A stretch of DNA of 56,582 nucleotides from JACNKV01 sp964645915 (GCA_964645915.1 CAZYDH010000010.1:1-56582); one strand, 5' to 3'; shown: positions 33,842 to 42,217, numbered from the stretch's first letter. Translations and numbers: made by a program. The notes: generated from the letters alone by a model not told the origin.

Positions 33842-34285
33842 ATGAGTTTCGATCCTTATGAACCGATGCTGACCATAGGTTTTGCATCGAAAAAATTGGG
33901 CATTTCCCCTGAAGCGTTACGTTTGTATGAAAAAGAGGGATTGCTAGTAACACATAAAACCAAAACAGGAAGACGATTATACTCTCATAAAGATATGGAA
34001 TGGATCGAATGCTTTAGAGAACAAATTATAAAACATAAAATGAATATTGCCGGTGTTCGATTATTACTGGCTTTAATGCCCTGTTGGGAACTCAAACCCT
34101 GCTCGAAAGAGGAAAGAGAAAATTGCCCTGCCTATAAAAACAGTCAAGTCGTATGTTGGACAATGAATAACAATCATTGTGATGCTTGTAAAGATGTTGA
34201 GTGTCGTGATTGTCATGTTTATCGTGATGCATGCCAAGCAGGAAAACTAGACAATATGTATGTTGTCATTAAAAACGATAACTGA
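33842..34285 (+). CDS. MerR-family regulator with Cys-rich sensor domain (first paralogue)
   Basis: The 147-residue protein has an N-terminal MerR winged helix (FASKKLGISPEALRLYEKEGLL, then GRRLYSHKDMEWI) and, after a short helix, a C-terminal domain with nine cysteines: MPCWELKPC, ENCPAY, VCW, HCDAC, ECRDC and DACQAG. This domain is shared almost position for position with the minus-strand MerR protein at 42.2 kb. It could hold an iron-sulfur cluster, zinc or reactive thiols. The gene directly precedes the selenocysteine-candidate cytochrome and probably controls it. The natural signal is unknown; sulfur or redox state fits the neighbourhood. Confidence 0.85.
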   Translation: MSFDPYEPMLTIGFASKKLGISPEALRLYEKEGLLVTHKTKTGRRLYSHKDMEWIECFREQIIKHKMNIAGVRLLLALMPCWELKPCSKEERENCPAYKNSQVVCWTMNNNHCDACKDVECRDCHVYRDACQAGKLDNMYVVIKNDN

Positions 34286-34304
34286 AATTATTAAAAGATA
34301 TCAA

Positions 34305-35726
34305 ATGCAGACTCAAATGAAACTGATTATTTCATTTTTAATAACTACCTTAATGTTTGTTTGGATGGCCTGTGATCCGGGGAATCCTATCTCCGGTAGC
34401 GGTGATCCAAAAACATGTGAAGGATGTCATACCAATAAAGAATTATTAAAAACATATATCCAAGACTCTTCAGAAAGAATATCTCCAAAGATAACGGGAG
34501 CTACGTGAGGAGATGCAGGATTAATTCCTGAGGTTCAGGAATATGAAAAAGTGTATATCGAACTTTCAAGATTTCAAACATCGTTTAAAGATGTAGATCC
34601 CATTCATGCCGTAATTGGTTGTGTGAATTGCCATGGAGGTCAGGAACCAGCAGATTATTCAACCGCACATGATCCTGAGCAAGGATTTATGCGAAATCCT
34701 TCAGAAATGCCGGAAGCATCCTGTAATCCATGCCACTCAGATATTGTTGCACGTAATGAACATAGCATGCACTCAAATCTTTGGGGTGAACAATTCCGTG
34801 TCGCCGAACGGACCGGATATGCCAGTCTTGATGTTTGTCCGGAATCGGTACAAAGTGGATGGGAATCCGGTTGTTTTAAATGCCATGCAACCTGTGGTGA
34901 ATGCCATATCAGCAAACCGAATAGTAAAGGCGGGGGATTAGCTGAACAAGGGACACGCAGAAATCATGCGTTTGCAGTAAATCAGTTGGAAAATTGTATT
35001 GCTTGTCATGAAACGAGGATGGGACTAGATCTAACAGGTGGTATCACTGGAATAGAAGATGTCCATTATCAAAGTGGAATTAAATGTTGGGATTGTCATA
35101 CAGAAGATATGCATGGTGATGGAACGGAAGAAACCAATCCACCGCAATCCCGCTATCATATTAATGATTTACCCACATGTGATGGTTGCCATTTAGAAAG
35201 TGCAACCTCTAACTCATTTCATAGCATGCATTGGCCCAATGGTGGAGATATGGGCGAATTAGCTTGTTATATCTGTCACTCTCAACCGTATAAAAATTGT
35301 AGTAGCTGCCATGTCGGGGGTACCGGAGCTTTAGGAAGTGTCGCAATAAAATTTGGACGGAACTATGATACCGATTTACATAAGGGTGAATATATTGCAG
35401 TCAGACATATCCCGGTAGATGACAGCACATTTGTTGACTGGGGTGAAATAATCAATATGAACGATGAAAGTCAACGTCCTAATTGGGAATATACCAGCCC
35501 ACATAACATTAGAAAGTATACTACACAAACTAGATTTAATGAAGGCGAATCCTGTGGAATTAATTGTCATCTAAGCACAAATGTTCCGGATTCAATCCGT
35601 GCAGTTAATACTTCAAGGTTCCTGTTTAGAAGTGATCTTTTAGAATCAGAAACAGGAGCAAATGATAAAGTCACGGTAGACGATGATCTACCGTCATCCT
35701 GGATCCCTATTTTCCAGGAACCATAA
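34305..35726 (+). CDS. Multihaem cytochrome c lipoprotein with in-frame UGA; candidate selenoprotein
   Basis: One reading frame runs from 34305 to 35726, broken only by TGA at 34506-34508. Before the TGA lie a lipoprotein signal (Cys in VWMAC) and the first haem site CEGCH; after it come nine CxxCH sites and one CGINCH. This gives 473 residues, about 11 haems, with the TGA at codon 68. Neither half is sensible alone: the second has no signal peptide and the first has one haem. A 7-bp hairpin with loop AGGTT (34524-34542) sits 15 bases after the TGA, as bacterial SECIS elements do. ATG 34317 is an alternative start. A nonsense mutation or a sequencing error is the main alternative. Confidence 0.75.
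34506..34542 (+). promoter_or_regulatory. Candidate selenocysteine UGA codon and SECIS-like hairpin
   Basis: After TGA (34506-34508), ATTCCTG (34524-34530) pairs with CAGGAAT (34536-34542), a perfect 7-bp stem with the 5-base loop AGGTT. The loop GGT begins 24 bases after the TGA. Bacterial SECIS elements lie just after the UGA and present a GGU-type loop on a short stem; the E. coli fdhF loop is AGGUCU. The reading frame is open on both sides. Confidence 0.65.
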
Positions 35727-35753
35727 ACCTGAATAACAAAAAGGAAACGTAAA

Positions 35754-36668
35754 ATGAAAATAACAAAATGGATCGTTTTTCTTCTCTCAGTAAGCATGAT
35801 GTTTACCATGTTTGGATGTAGCGAAGAGGATGAGATCAATGAATTTGATGTACTAGTAGAATATCTTGAAGGTGAAGATGGTGGTTATATGAACAACTTA
35901 GGAAGTTGGATTATGACAGAGGGATCAGTAAATCTAGATGATTACTTAGTTCTTGATCTTCGTGCGGCTGATGCATTTGATGCAACACCAAATCCAATTG
36001 ACGGAGCCGTAAATACTACACTTAGCGATATGTGGACTCATGCAGAAACCGCAACAAAACCGATATTGGTTACCTGTTATAGTGGTCAAACTGCATCGTT
36101 TGGTCACATGTTGCTTAGATTAAAAGGATATGAAGCTTATGTCATGAAATTTGGGATGAGCATGCACGATGAAACATTGGATTCGTGGACAGGTAACTGT
36201 TCTGATGCTTTTGCAGATGATCTGGTTACTACCGAATCAGCTCCTTTACCGGAGTTCGATTACCCTGAATTAAGTACTGGATTTGATACTGCAGAAGAGA
36301 TTCTTGACGCACGTATTGAAGCTGCAATTGCTGCTTGGCCAACTTTAACTACCGCTGCAAATGTTATTGCTGATCCTTCAGTATATAATGTTATCAACTA
36401 TTGGCCAATAGAAGATTATCTTGGCCATGGTCATATTGTAGGAGCCTATCAAGTGACTCCTGGAACTTTGACCACCGATGGTAATTTGTCTTCTTTTGAT
36501 CCTGACGGTACAAATATTTTCTACTGCTATACAGGACAAACAGCTGCTACTGCTTGTGCTTATTTAACCGTTTTAGGTTACGATGTTAAATCAATTAAGT
36601 TTGGTTTTAACGCAATGTATTGGAGTGAACTCCCAGGTCATAAATGGCCAAAACCTTATGGTGAATAA
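35754..36668 (+). CDS. Lipoprotein with two rhodanese-like domains
   Basis: The 304-residue product has a lipoprotein signal (Cys22 in TMFGC) and two rhodanese modules. Domain one has YLVLDLRAADAF and the active-site loop VTCYSGQTAS with C108; domain two has YNVINYWPIEDYLGHGHIVGAYQ and FYCYTGQTAA with C258. Both catalytic cysteines are kept. Rhodaneses carry sulfane sulfur as a persulfide. The gene lies 27 bases after the multihaem lipoprotein and before an outer-membrane channel. From memory, this resembles the Geobacter extHIJKL cluster, where a rhodanese lipoprotein accompanies a channel and cytochromes. Confidence 0.85.
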   Translation: MKITKWIVFLLSVSMMFTMFGCSEEDEINEFDVLVEYLEGEDGGYMNNLGSWIMTEGSVNLDDYLVLDLRAADAFDATPNPIDGAVNTTLSDMWTHAETATKPILVTCYSGQTASFGHMLLRLKGYEAYVMKFGMSMHDETLDSWTGNCSDAFADDLVTTESAPLPEFDYPELSTGFDTAEEILDARIEAAIAAWPTLTTAANVIADPSVYNVINYWPIEDYLGHGHIVGAYQVTPGTLTTDGNLSSFDPDGTNIFYCYTGQTAATACAYLTVLGYDVKSIKFGFNAMYWSELPGHKWPKPYGE

Positions 36669-36691
36669 TTAGTACGAAAATATAATACTAG

Positions 36692-36731
36692 AACGTTCCC
36701 TGTTCGTATGGACGGGGAACGTTTTTTTTTA
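36692..36731 (+). terminator. Terminator between the rhodanese and outer-membrane channel genes
   Basis: AACGTTCCC (36692-36700) pairs with GGGAACGTT (36715-36723), with ten consecutive Ts spanning the end. It is a strong intrinsic terminator inside the electron-transfer cluster, so the downstream genes need readthrough or their own promoter. Confidence 0.88.
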
Positions 36732-36750
36732 TTAAATTTCAATTAAAATT

Positions 36751-37971
36751 ATGCGAATAAAAACAATGAAAACAGTAATAAAGAAATCATTTGCGATCTG
36801 GATAGTATCGCTACTAATTGTTCTCACCGTTTTGCCGGCAAAAAACCCGGACGTCTTTTTATCCACTTCTGCAATCACACCCAGAATTGGAATGGTAGAA
36901 CAGAATGAGCAAACTCATTGGAGAACTTTAGTAGGATATCGACAAACGTTCGGTAAGCTATTTGTAAATACTCTCAGTGAATATGGAACTGAAAATGACT
37001 ATCTCAGAAATTCGTTACGGTTACATACATTTAACTTTGGTATTCATCTTGGAAAACATACTCTTAAGCTAGGACGAATTCAACACTGGGATGCCCTCAT
37101 TCAAAATCGAATTGATGGAATTGAGTTTAATGTATCTTCAAAGCGATTTGGTACATTTCATATCCTCAGTGGATTAAAATCTTCAACTGATTTTAGCGAC
37201 ACTTCTATTGTGAAAATTGATGATGAAAAAACTGATTTTAAATCTGATGAACTATTAGAAAATCTGAATATATATGGATCATGGAGTAAGAGAACTCCAA
37301 AATACGGAGTTTCATTATACAATTGGATCGAAGGATTAGATGATGATGCACAGATGTCATTTGGTACCGGGTTTTCCACAAAGATATTTGGTGTAAATTT
37401 GAATAATACTCTTGCATGGAATCTAACGGACTCACAATTATCTTATCTTCGTTTCCGTGCCGGTTATCAGTTAGGAACACATCGTTTAGCATTAAACTTT
37501 AGACAAAAAAGATATATGTATAGAACCTGGGCTTGGATGAATGAACCGACCACTATCGCTCCGGTTTTAGCCATGGATGTATATTCTCCAATAACAGGCA
37601 AGTTATCAACTTGGAATCAAATTGGAATACGATTTACGTCTGAAAAAACAATTTATTTAAAAAGTACATTAAAATATGGAATAACTCAATTGTCCCTCAT
37701 TTATGGATTTATTGGTGAAACATCCATGTTTGGGACCATGATCGGATTGCAAAATAAACTGAAAGGTTTATTGTCTTACGGTGGAAGTCTTTCGATAAAT
37801 GCGTTGGATTACGGTGATATCGCTGAATTGCAAAATGCAATTGGACTTTACGGATGGATAGGATGGAGCCCGGTCGAACTTATTTCGCTAAGATTATTTG
37901 GACGAATGGCTATTAATCCATATTATGAAATGGATGGCCGGGGAGGAGTGAGTATCCATGCGACACTTTAA
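36751..37971 (+). CDS. Outer-membrane beta-barrel channel (electron-conduit porin candidate)
   Basis: The 406-residue protein has a signal peptide (...VLTVLPAKNP) and then repeated amphipathic beta-strands with aromatic girdles (WRTLVGYRQTFGKLFVNTL, HTFNFGIHLGKHTLKLGRIQ, HRLALNFRQKRYMYRTW) up to the last strand GGVSIHATL. This fits a barrel of roughly 18-20 strands. Its stop overlaps the next cytochrome gene, whose ATG is at 37958. In Geobacter and Shewanella, such a barrel (ExtI, MtrB and similar) seats cytochromes in the outer membrane. Met at 36766 is an alternative start. Confidence 0.78.
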   Translation: MRIKTMKTVIKKSFAIWIVSLLIVLTVLPAKNPDVFLSTSAITPRIGMVEQNEQTHWRTLVGYRQTFGKLFVNTLSEYGTENDYLRNSLRLHTFNFGIHLGKHTLKLGRIQHWDALIQNRIDGIEFNVSSKRFGTFHILSGLKSSTDFSDTSIVKIDDEKTDFKSDELLENLNIYGSWSKRTPKYGVSLYNWIEGLDDDAQMSFGTGFSTKIFGVNLNNTLAWNLTDSQLSYLRFRAGYQLGTHRLALNFRQKRYMYRTWAWMNEPTTIAPVLAMDVYSPITGKLSTWNQIGIRFTSEKTIYLKSTLKYGITQLSLIYGFIGETSMFGTMIGLQNKLKGLLSYGGSLSINALDYGDIAELQNAIGLYGWIGWSPVELISLRLFGRMAINPYYEMDGRGGVSIHATL

Positions 37972-38785
37972 AATACTGATTTCAATTTTATTATTTTCAA
38001 TTCTATTCGCAGAGGATAGAGATATAATTCTGTTCCCTCATCAGTTCCATGTTGAGGAAGAAGAATTAGCCTGTTCAGATTGCCATGAAGGAATTGAACA
38101 ATCGAATGAAATTAACGATCATGCATTTCTTCCATCAAAAGATGTTTGTGCTGAATGTCATGAAGATGCTATAGATGAAGAATGTTCTTTATGTCATACA
38201 AATGAGGATGATCCATCAACTTATCCGATGGTCGTTAAGCGAAGTGGTCCTGATTTTTCACATGAATTCCATCTTCAGTCGAAACAGGATTGTTTTATCT
38301 GCCATAAAAACATTGAAACAGATGAAGCTGAGGATGAAAGAAAACTTTGGACAGATTCAGATTGCAGCGCGTGTCATACAAAATCTATTCCTAAAAGTCA
38401 CGACTTAGCCTGGATTGAACTTCATGGAATGAATATGAATCCGGCAAGCGGAGAAGCATGTCATCTCTGTCATACCGAATCAAGTTGTGATCAATGCCAT
38501 CAGCTTCAACAGTATGCACCTAAATCACATCCACCTGATTATCTTCTTGCTCACGGACAGGATGTAAGATTTGGTCTTAAAGATTGCTCAACCTGTCATG
38601 ATATGACCGATGATTGTTTAAGATGTCATACTGAGCAAAACGTTATGCCGATGGATCATAATTATTACAATTGGGCCACAGCGGAAGGTGGAATCCACAG
38701 TGACGCTGCAATGACTGAAATCGATGTCTGTCAAGCTTGTCATGTTTATGATGATCCAACATGTTATCGATGCCACCAGGAATGA
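37958..38785 (+). CDS. Periplasmic 11-haem cytochrome c
   Basis: The 275-residue protein has a signal peptide (MRHFKILISILLFSILFAED) and eleven CxxCH motifs: CSDCH, CAECH, CSLCH, CFICH, CSACH, CHLCH, CDQCH, CSTCH, CLRCH, CQACH and CYRCH. That is one haem per 25 residues, dense enough for an electron wire. Acidic stretches dominate. Its start lies inside the barrel gene (14-base overlap), so the two are coupled and probably form a complex. It is a class III-like multihaem protein of unknown subfamily. Confidence 0.92.
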   Translation: MRHFKILISILLFSILFAEDRDIILFPHQFHVEEEELACSDCHEGIEQSNEINDHAFLPSKDVCAECHEDAIDEECSLCHTNEDDPSTYPMVVKRSGPDFSHEFHLQSKQDCFICHKNIETDEAEDERKLWTDSDCSACHTKSIPKSHDLAWIELHGMNMNPASGEACHLCHTESSCDQCHQLQQYAPKSHPPDYLLAHGQDVRFGLKDCSTCHDMTDDCLRCHTEQNVMPMDHNYYNWATAEGGIHSDAAMTEIDVCQACHVYDDPTCYRCHQE

Positions 38786-38799
38786 TAGGAGAGTCAAAT

Positions 38800-39354
38800 A
38801 TGGTAAAATCAATTAAGTATTTTAGTCTGGTTTTAATTATCGTCATTTCCGGATGTAGTAAAAAGAATGAACCACCTATACATCCATCCGGATGGTTAGA
38901 TAATGATGCAGAACATTCTCATGTTGCTAAAATTATCGAAGTGGGTATAGAAGGATGTCGATCGTGTCATGGAGACCCGAATGATGCGAATAATTATTAT
39001 GGTGGAAGCAGTGGCATCTCCTGTTATCAATGTCATGAAGGCGGTCCAAGTGGTCATCCTGCAGCAAATGAGTGGATAAGTGTATCTTCAGAGAATTTTC
39101 ATGGAATTGCTTCAGATGAAAGAGGTATGGATGATTGTCAACGATGTCACGGGGATCCAACTATTGAAAATGATTTTTCCGGTGGTGTTAGTGAAGTTGC
39201 GTGTAATCCTTGCCATACAAGTGAACCAAGTAGTCACGCTGATTGGGGTCATCATTCAGGACCCGGAGGAGAAAAAGGTCGCGACTATTGTCTATTTTGC
39301 CATGGCGAGAATTTTGACAACACATGCTCAAATTGCCATTCAAGTTGGGATTAA
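38800..39354 (+). CDS. Six-haem cytochrome c lipoprotein
   Basis: The start is ATG 38800 after AGGAGAG; the longer frame from 38761 overlaps the preceding gene's coding end and lacks a signal at its N-terminus. The 184-residue product has lipobox ISGC (Cys near residue 18) and six CxxCH sites (CRSCH, CYQCH, CQRCH, CNPCH, CLFCH, CSNCH) in Gly-rich surroundings (HGDPN, HGDPT). The repeat CRSCHGDP / CQRCHGDP suggests internal duplication. It is likely attached to the outer membrane and could be the cell-surface part of the conduit. Confidence 0.9.
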   Translation: MVKSIKYFSLVLIIVISGCSKKNEPPIHPSGWLDNDAEHSHVAKIIEVGIEGCRSCHGDPNDANNYYGGSSGISCYQCHEGGPSGHPAANEWISVSSENFHGIASDERGMDDCQRCHGDPTIENDFSGGVSEVACNPCHTSEPSSHADWGHHSGPGGEKGRDYCLFCHGENFDNTCSNCHSSWD

Positions 39355-39386
39355 AAAAATAAGTCACCCGGGTAACCGGGTGACTT
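39353..39386. terminator. Shared terminator between the convergent cytochrome and DsrE2 operons
   Basis: AAGTCACCCGG (39361-39371) pairs with CCGGGTGACTT (39376-39386) around GTAA. On the minus strand the stem is followed by TATTTTTTT, so it terminates the sulfur operon best. Confidence 0.75.
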
Positions 39387-39420
39387 ACTGTATATAACGT
39401 TATTTCGTTTATGTTCTATA

Positions 39421-39936
39421 TTAAATAAATATGATCGAAGCACCGGCAGATTTTTCGTAAAATTCTCCCACTGTCAATACATCGCTTACCTGTTCACATA
39501 GATCATCTTTTGTTAGTTTGAACATATCCATCGCTAATTTGCAAGCGTAGATCTCTCCACCTGCATCGCTGATCATCTCAATGAATTCATCAACTGGTGG
39601 GACATCAAGTTTTTCCATTTCGTTTTTCATCATCCAGCTGGCAAAATTTGAAACACCGGGAATAGCTCCCATTAATGTTGGGAAGGGAGTCGTTATCGGG
39701 AACTTAAGCATCGGCATTGCCATATTCATTGCCGGATTCCCGACAGTAGCTACCTTCAAGTTTTTCATTGTGGATTTATTGACCGCATTGAGTCCAAAGA
39801 AAGTGAAGAAAATTGATGCTTCTATTCCTTCCATACGAGCACCATTTGCCATAATCAATGCAGGATAAACACCCTCTAAAGATCCTTGGGCACAAATGAT
39901 CGAGACTTTCTTGATTGGTTCAGGTTGATTGCTCAT
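39421..39936 (-). CDS. DsrE/DsrF-like (DsrE2-type) sulfur-carrier family protein
   Basis: ATG 39936 (MSNQPEPIKKVSI) has a perfect AAAGGAG in front and replaces the longer frame from 39978. The 171-residue protein fits the DsrE2-type group: VSIICAQGSLEGVYPALIMANGARMEGIEASIFFTFFG is its N-terminal signature, with Cys11, and IYACKLAMDMF contains the second conserved Cys. These proteins are proposed to carry sulfane sulfur alongside TusA or rhodanese. It ends the operon begun by the MerR gene. Confidence 0.85.
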   Translation of the reverse strand: MSNQPEPIKKVSIICAQGSLEGVYPALIMANGARMEGIEASIFFTFFGLNAVNKSTMKNLKVATVGNPAMNMAMPMLKFPITTPFPTLMGAIPGVSNFASWMMKNEMEKLDVPPVDEFIEMISDAGGEIYACKLAMDMFKLTKDDLCEQVSDVLTVGEFYEKSAGASIIFI

Positions 39937-39968
39937 GAATTTCTCCTTTGTTAATGATTGGGGATGAT

Positions 39969-40289
39969 TTATATACATCCTTGTGGTTTAGTTAAACCTG
40001 CAATTTTTGCGGCTTTTTTTGCGGGTCCACCCGGGAATAATTGGTACAATTCTTTCGTAGGGACCACATTAAGTTTGTTTAGCTTACGGATAGAAGGGGC
40101 GGTTCCTTTTTCAATAAACTCTTTTCGCATGAATTCAAGAACGTCAAAATGCCGATCTGTGAGCGCATCAATTCCTTCTTCTTTCGCAAGTGTTTCGGCG
40201 ACTTCTTTATTCCACTGTGTATGATCGGTCATAAAACCATCGTCAGTAAAATCAACTGTGTTTCCTGCAATATCACGAGTAGGCATCAC
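39969..40289 (-). CDS. TusE/DsrC/DsvC-family sulfur relay protein
   Basis: The 106-residue protein matches the family along its length (GFMTDHTQWNKEVAETLAKEEGI, FMRKEFIEKGTAPSIRKL, YQLFPGGPAKKAAKIAGLTKPQGCI). The penultimate C105 is the universal CysA. The second cysteine of dissimilatory DsrC, eleven residues upstream, is Ala94, so a DsrC-type trisulfide or intramolecular disulfide is not possible. It is therefore closer to TusE in mechanism. No dsrAB or tusBCD genes are in view. Confidence 0.9.
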   Translation of the reverse strand: MMPTRDIAGNTVDFTDDGFMTDHTQWNKEVAETLAKEEGIDALTDRHFDVLEFMRKEFIEKGTAPSIRKLNKLNVVPTKELYQLFPGGPAKKAAKIAGLTKPQGCI

Positions 40290-40299
40290 AATTCTCCTT

Positions 40300-40986
40300 T
40301 TATTTTTCTGTTAGTTGTTTAGTTTCTTCGTTTGATATATTTTTTAATAATTGCATCGCAAATCCAATTCGCTTTTTCATCTCCGGAGAATTCATCTCTT
40401 TCATAATTTTCCATATGGAATATTCTTCGATCTGATCTTCTTCCGTATTGAAAGTGGTTTTTATTGCGTTACTAAGAGGAACAAGTATTTCAGGTTTCGT
40501 AACACTTTTTATGATTTCCAAAATTGGCACAATACTTTCTGCGAGCAATTCTACATCTTCTTTAGATAAATTGGTAACAATAATATCTAATATGTTTTTT
40601 CCAGATTTAATAAATTCAAAATATCCTGCACGATCCAATTTATCTAGATTTTCTAATCCGTCGTTGAATAATTCCTTTGCGATAGGACGTCCGTCTTCAA
40701 CAAAATCAATAAAACTCTCCAGTTTTGAGATCATGGCAGTAATATTATTCGTATTTCTCAATATACGTTTTACCAGATGGATAAAATCTCCTGTACGTAC
40801 AAATGGTGCTATGTCTTCTAATTCTTCTACGGTTGTTTGTAAAACATCTTTTGCAATAACTGTCAGATCATTTTTTAATTCCTGCATTTCTTCGCGCTGA
40901 CGTTTCATAACTGCAAGTTCAGCAGAGATAGACTGGAGTCGATTTTGAATATCCAGAAGCTGTTCTGATACTCTTTGATCTTCCAT
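40300..40986 (-). CDS. DUF1641-type protein next to sqr
   Basis: The 228-residue, mostly helical and acidic cytosolic protein has a coiled-coil start (LLDIQNRLQSISAELAVMKRQREEM) and the middle segment AKELFNDGLENLDKLDRAGYFEFIKSG that I associate with DUF1641 proteins. Such proteins often accompany sulfide:quinone oxidoreductases and formate dehydrogenases, but their role is unknown. It starts 1 base after the sqr gene stop. Confidence 0.7.
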   Translation of the reverse strand: MEDQRVSEQLLDIQNRLQSISAELAVMKRQREEMQELKNDLTVIAKDVLQTTVEELEDIAPFVRTGDFIHLVKRILRNTNNITAMISKLESFIDFVEDGRPIAKELFNDGLENLDKLDRAGYFEFIKSGKNILDIIVTNLSKEDVELLAESIVPILEIIKSVTKPEILVPLSNAIKTTFNTEEDQIEEYSIWKIMKEMNSPEMKKRIGFAMQLLKNISNEETKQLTEK

Positions 40987-40987
40987 T

Positions 40988-42217
40988 TTAGGCTCTCTTT
41001 CCTGCCATTAACATTTGGGATTCGATGGGGAGTTCAGCTCCTTTTAGTAAAAGATTCCAATACATCCAACGAAACATCATTTTTCCATAATGGTTCATCT
41101 TTGTTTCTTCTAATAATGAAAAAGGTCCTACACCGGGGAGAGGAAATTTACCGGGGAGCGGTTCGGTATCATAATTGAAGTCGATTAAAATTCCTTTACC
41201 AAAACCGGATTCGATATAACAATTTGCGTGTCCGTCGAATTTCGCTCTTAATGGTCTTCCTTCAATTGTACTCAAGAAATTCTCAAAAAGAATATCCGCT
41301 TGGAAGTGAGCAACAGAACCGGCTTTTGAACTTGGTAAGTCAGTTGCATCTCCGATTACGAACACATTTTCATGTGCTTTTGATTGTAAGGTGTGAGGAT
41401 CGGTGGGAATGAAATTCAATTCATCTCCCATCCCTGACCGTTCGATGACAGAATCACCCATATTCGTAGGAATAGTTACGAGCAGGTCATAATTGATCTC
41501 ATTTTCATCCCACGAAATAATTTTTTTATTCTCACCATCAACTCGACCGGTATTGAATTCTGCGGTAAGGCGTATATTTTTTTTCTCAAGGAAACCCCCT
41601 AAGATTTGAGAAGCTTTCGGTTTTGTAAATGCACCCGGTAGCGGCGTTACATATTCAATATCTACTTTGTCTCGGATACCCTGTTCCGTGAACCACCAAT
41701 CTGCCAAGAAAACAAATTCTAAAGGAGCCACCGGACACTTAATGGGCATTTCAACGACATTTAATACGAGTTTTCCTCCCTCCCAAAACTTAAGAAAATG
41801 TGCAAGGTTACAAGCACCTTCAATTGTATAAAAATCGAAAATGTTTTTTTGCCAGTGATCTCCGAGTAATCCTTCTGTTTCTTCTGGATTAATCTTTGAA
41901 CCGGTTGCTACAATCAAATAGTCATAGTTGAGAATTTTATTGTTGGATAATTTCACGCGATTTTTATCAGGCTCTATTACATCGATCTCTGAAAAGATCA
42001 CGTCTGCTCCAGAAGGGAAGAACTCTCTTTTTGGTTTTATAACATCATGTTTTGTATAGATACCAAATGGGATAAATAATAAACCCGGCTGATAATAATG
42101 AGTTTCAAATTGGTCGACGATCGTGATCTGCCATTCATCACGACTGAGAACGGGTTCCAATTTATTTAACATCATTGTACCGGCTGTTCCGGCACCGAGA
42201 ATGACTAATTTTTTCAT
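40988..42217 (-). CDS. sqr: Sulfide:quinone oxidoreductase-family flavoprotein
   Basis: The 409-residue FAD protein has the nucleotide motif GAGTAGT near residue 8, the second motif LIVATGSKINPEE, and VFVIGDATDLPSSKAG for the FAD ribityl contact. Catalytic cysteines fit C161 (MPIKCPVAP) and C333 (HANCYIE), the redox pair that carries polysulfide in SQR. The C-terminal hydrophobic amphipathic part would bind the membrane and quinone. It oxidises sulfide to sulfane sulfur or polysulfide, supplying the DsrE2/TusE carriers. Its start overlaps the merR stop by 4 bases. Confidence 0.85.
   Translation of the reverse strand: MKKLVILGAGTAGTMMLNKLEPVLSRDEWQITIVDQFETHYYQPGLLFIPFGIYTKHDVIKPKREFFPSGADVIFSEIDVIEPDKNRVKLSNNKILNYDYLIVATGSKINPEETEGLLGDHWQKNIFDFYTIEGACNLAHFLKFWEGGKLVLNVVEMPIKCPVAPLEFVFLADWWFTEQGIRDKVDIEYVTPLPGAFTKPKASQILGGFLEKKNIRLTAEFNTGRVDGENKKIISWDENEINYDLLVTIPTNMGDSVIERSGMGDELNFIPTDPHTLQSKAHENVFVIGDATDLPSSKAGSVAHFQADILFENFLSTIEGRPLRAKFDGHANCYIESGFGKGILIDFNYDTEPLPGKFPLPGVGPFSLLEETKMNHYGKMMFRWMYWNLLLKGAELPIESQMLMAGKRA

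Noticed and set aside
34260..34508. Separate small 82-residue cytochrome gene, with a second gene starting at 34551
   Set aside because: Both parts share one frame and meet at a single TGA; the second half lacks a signal peptide. They are treated as one gene.
34480..34560. Frameshift or sequencing indel explaining the split cytochrome
   Set aside because: No change of frame is needed; only one stop codon intervenes. A base substitution remains possible and is listed as a refutation.
37238..37492. Minus-strand frame within the outer-membrane barrel gene
   Set aside because: It is a shadow of a well-supported gene, without a signal, motif or ribosome binding site.
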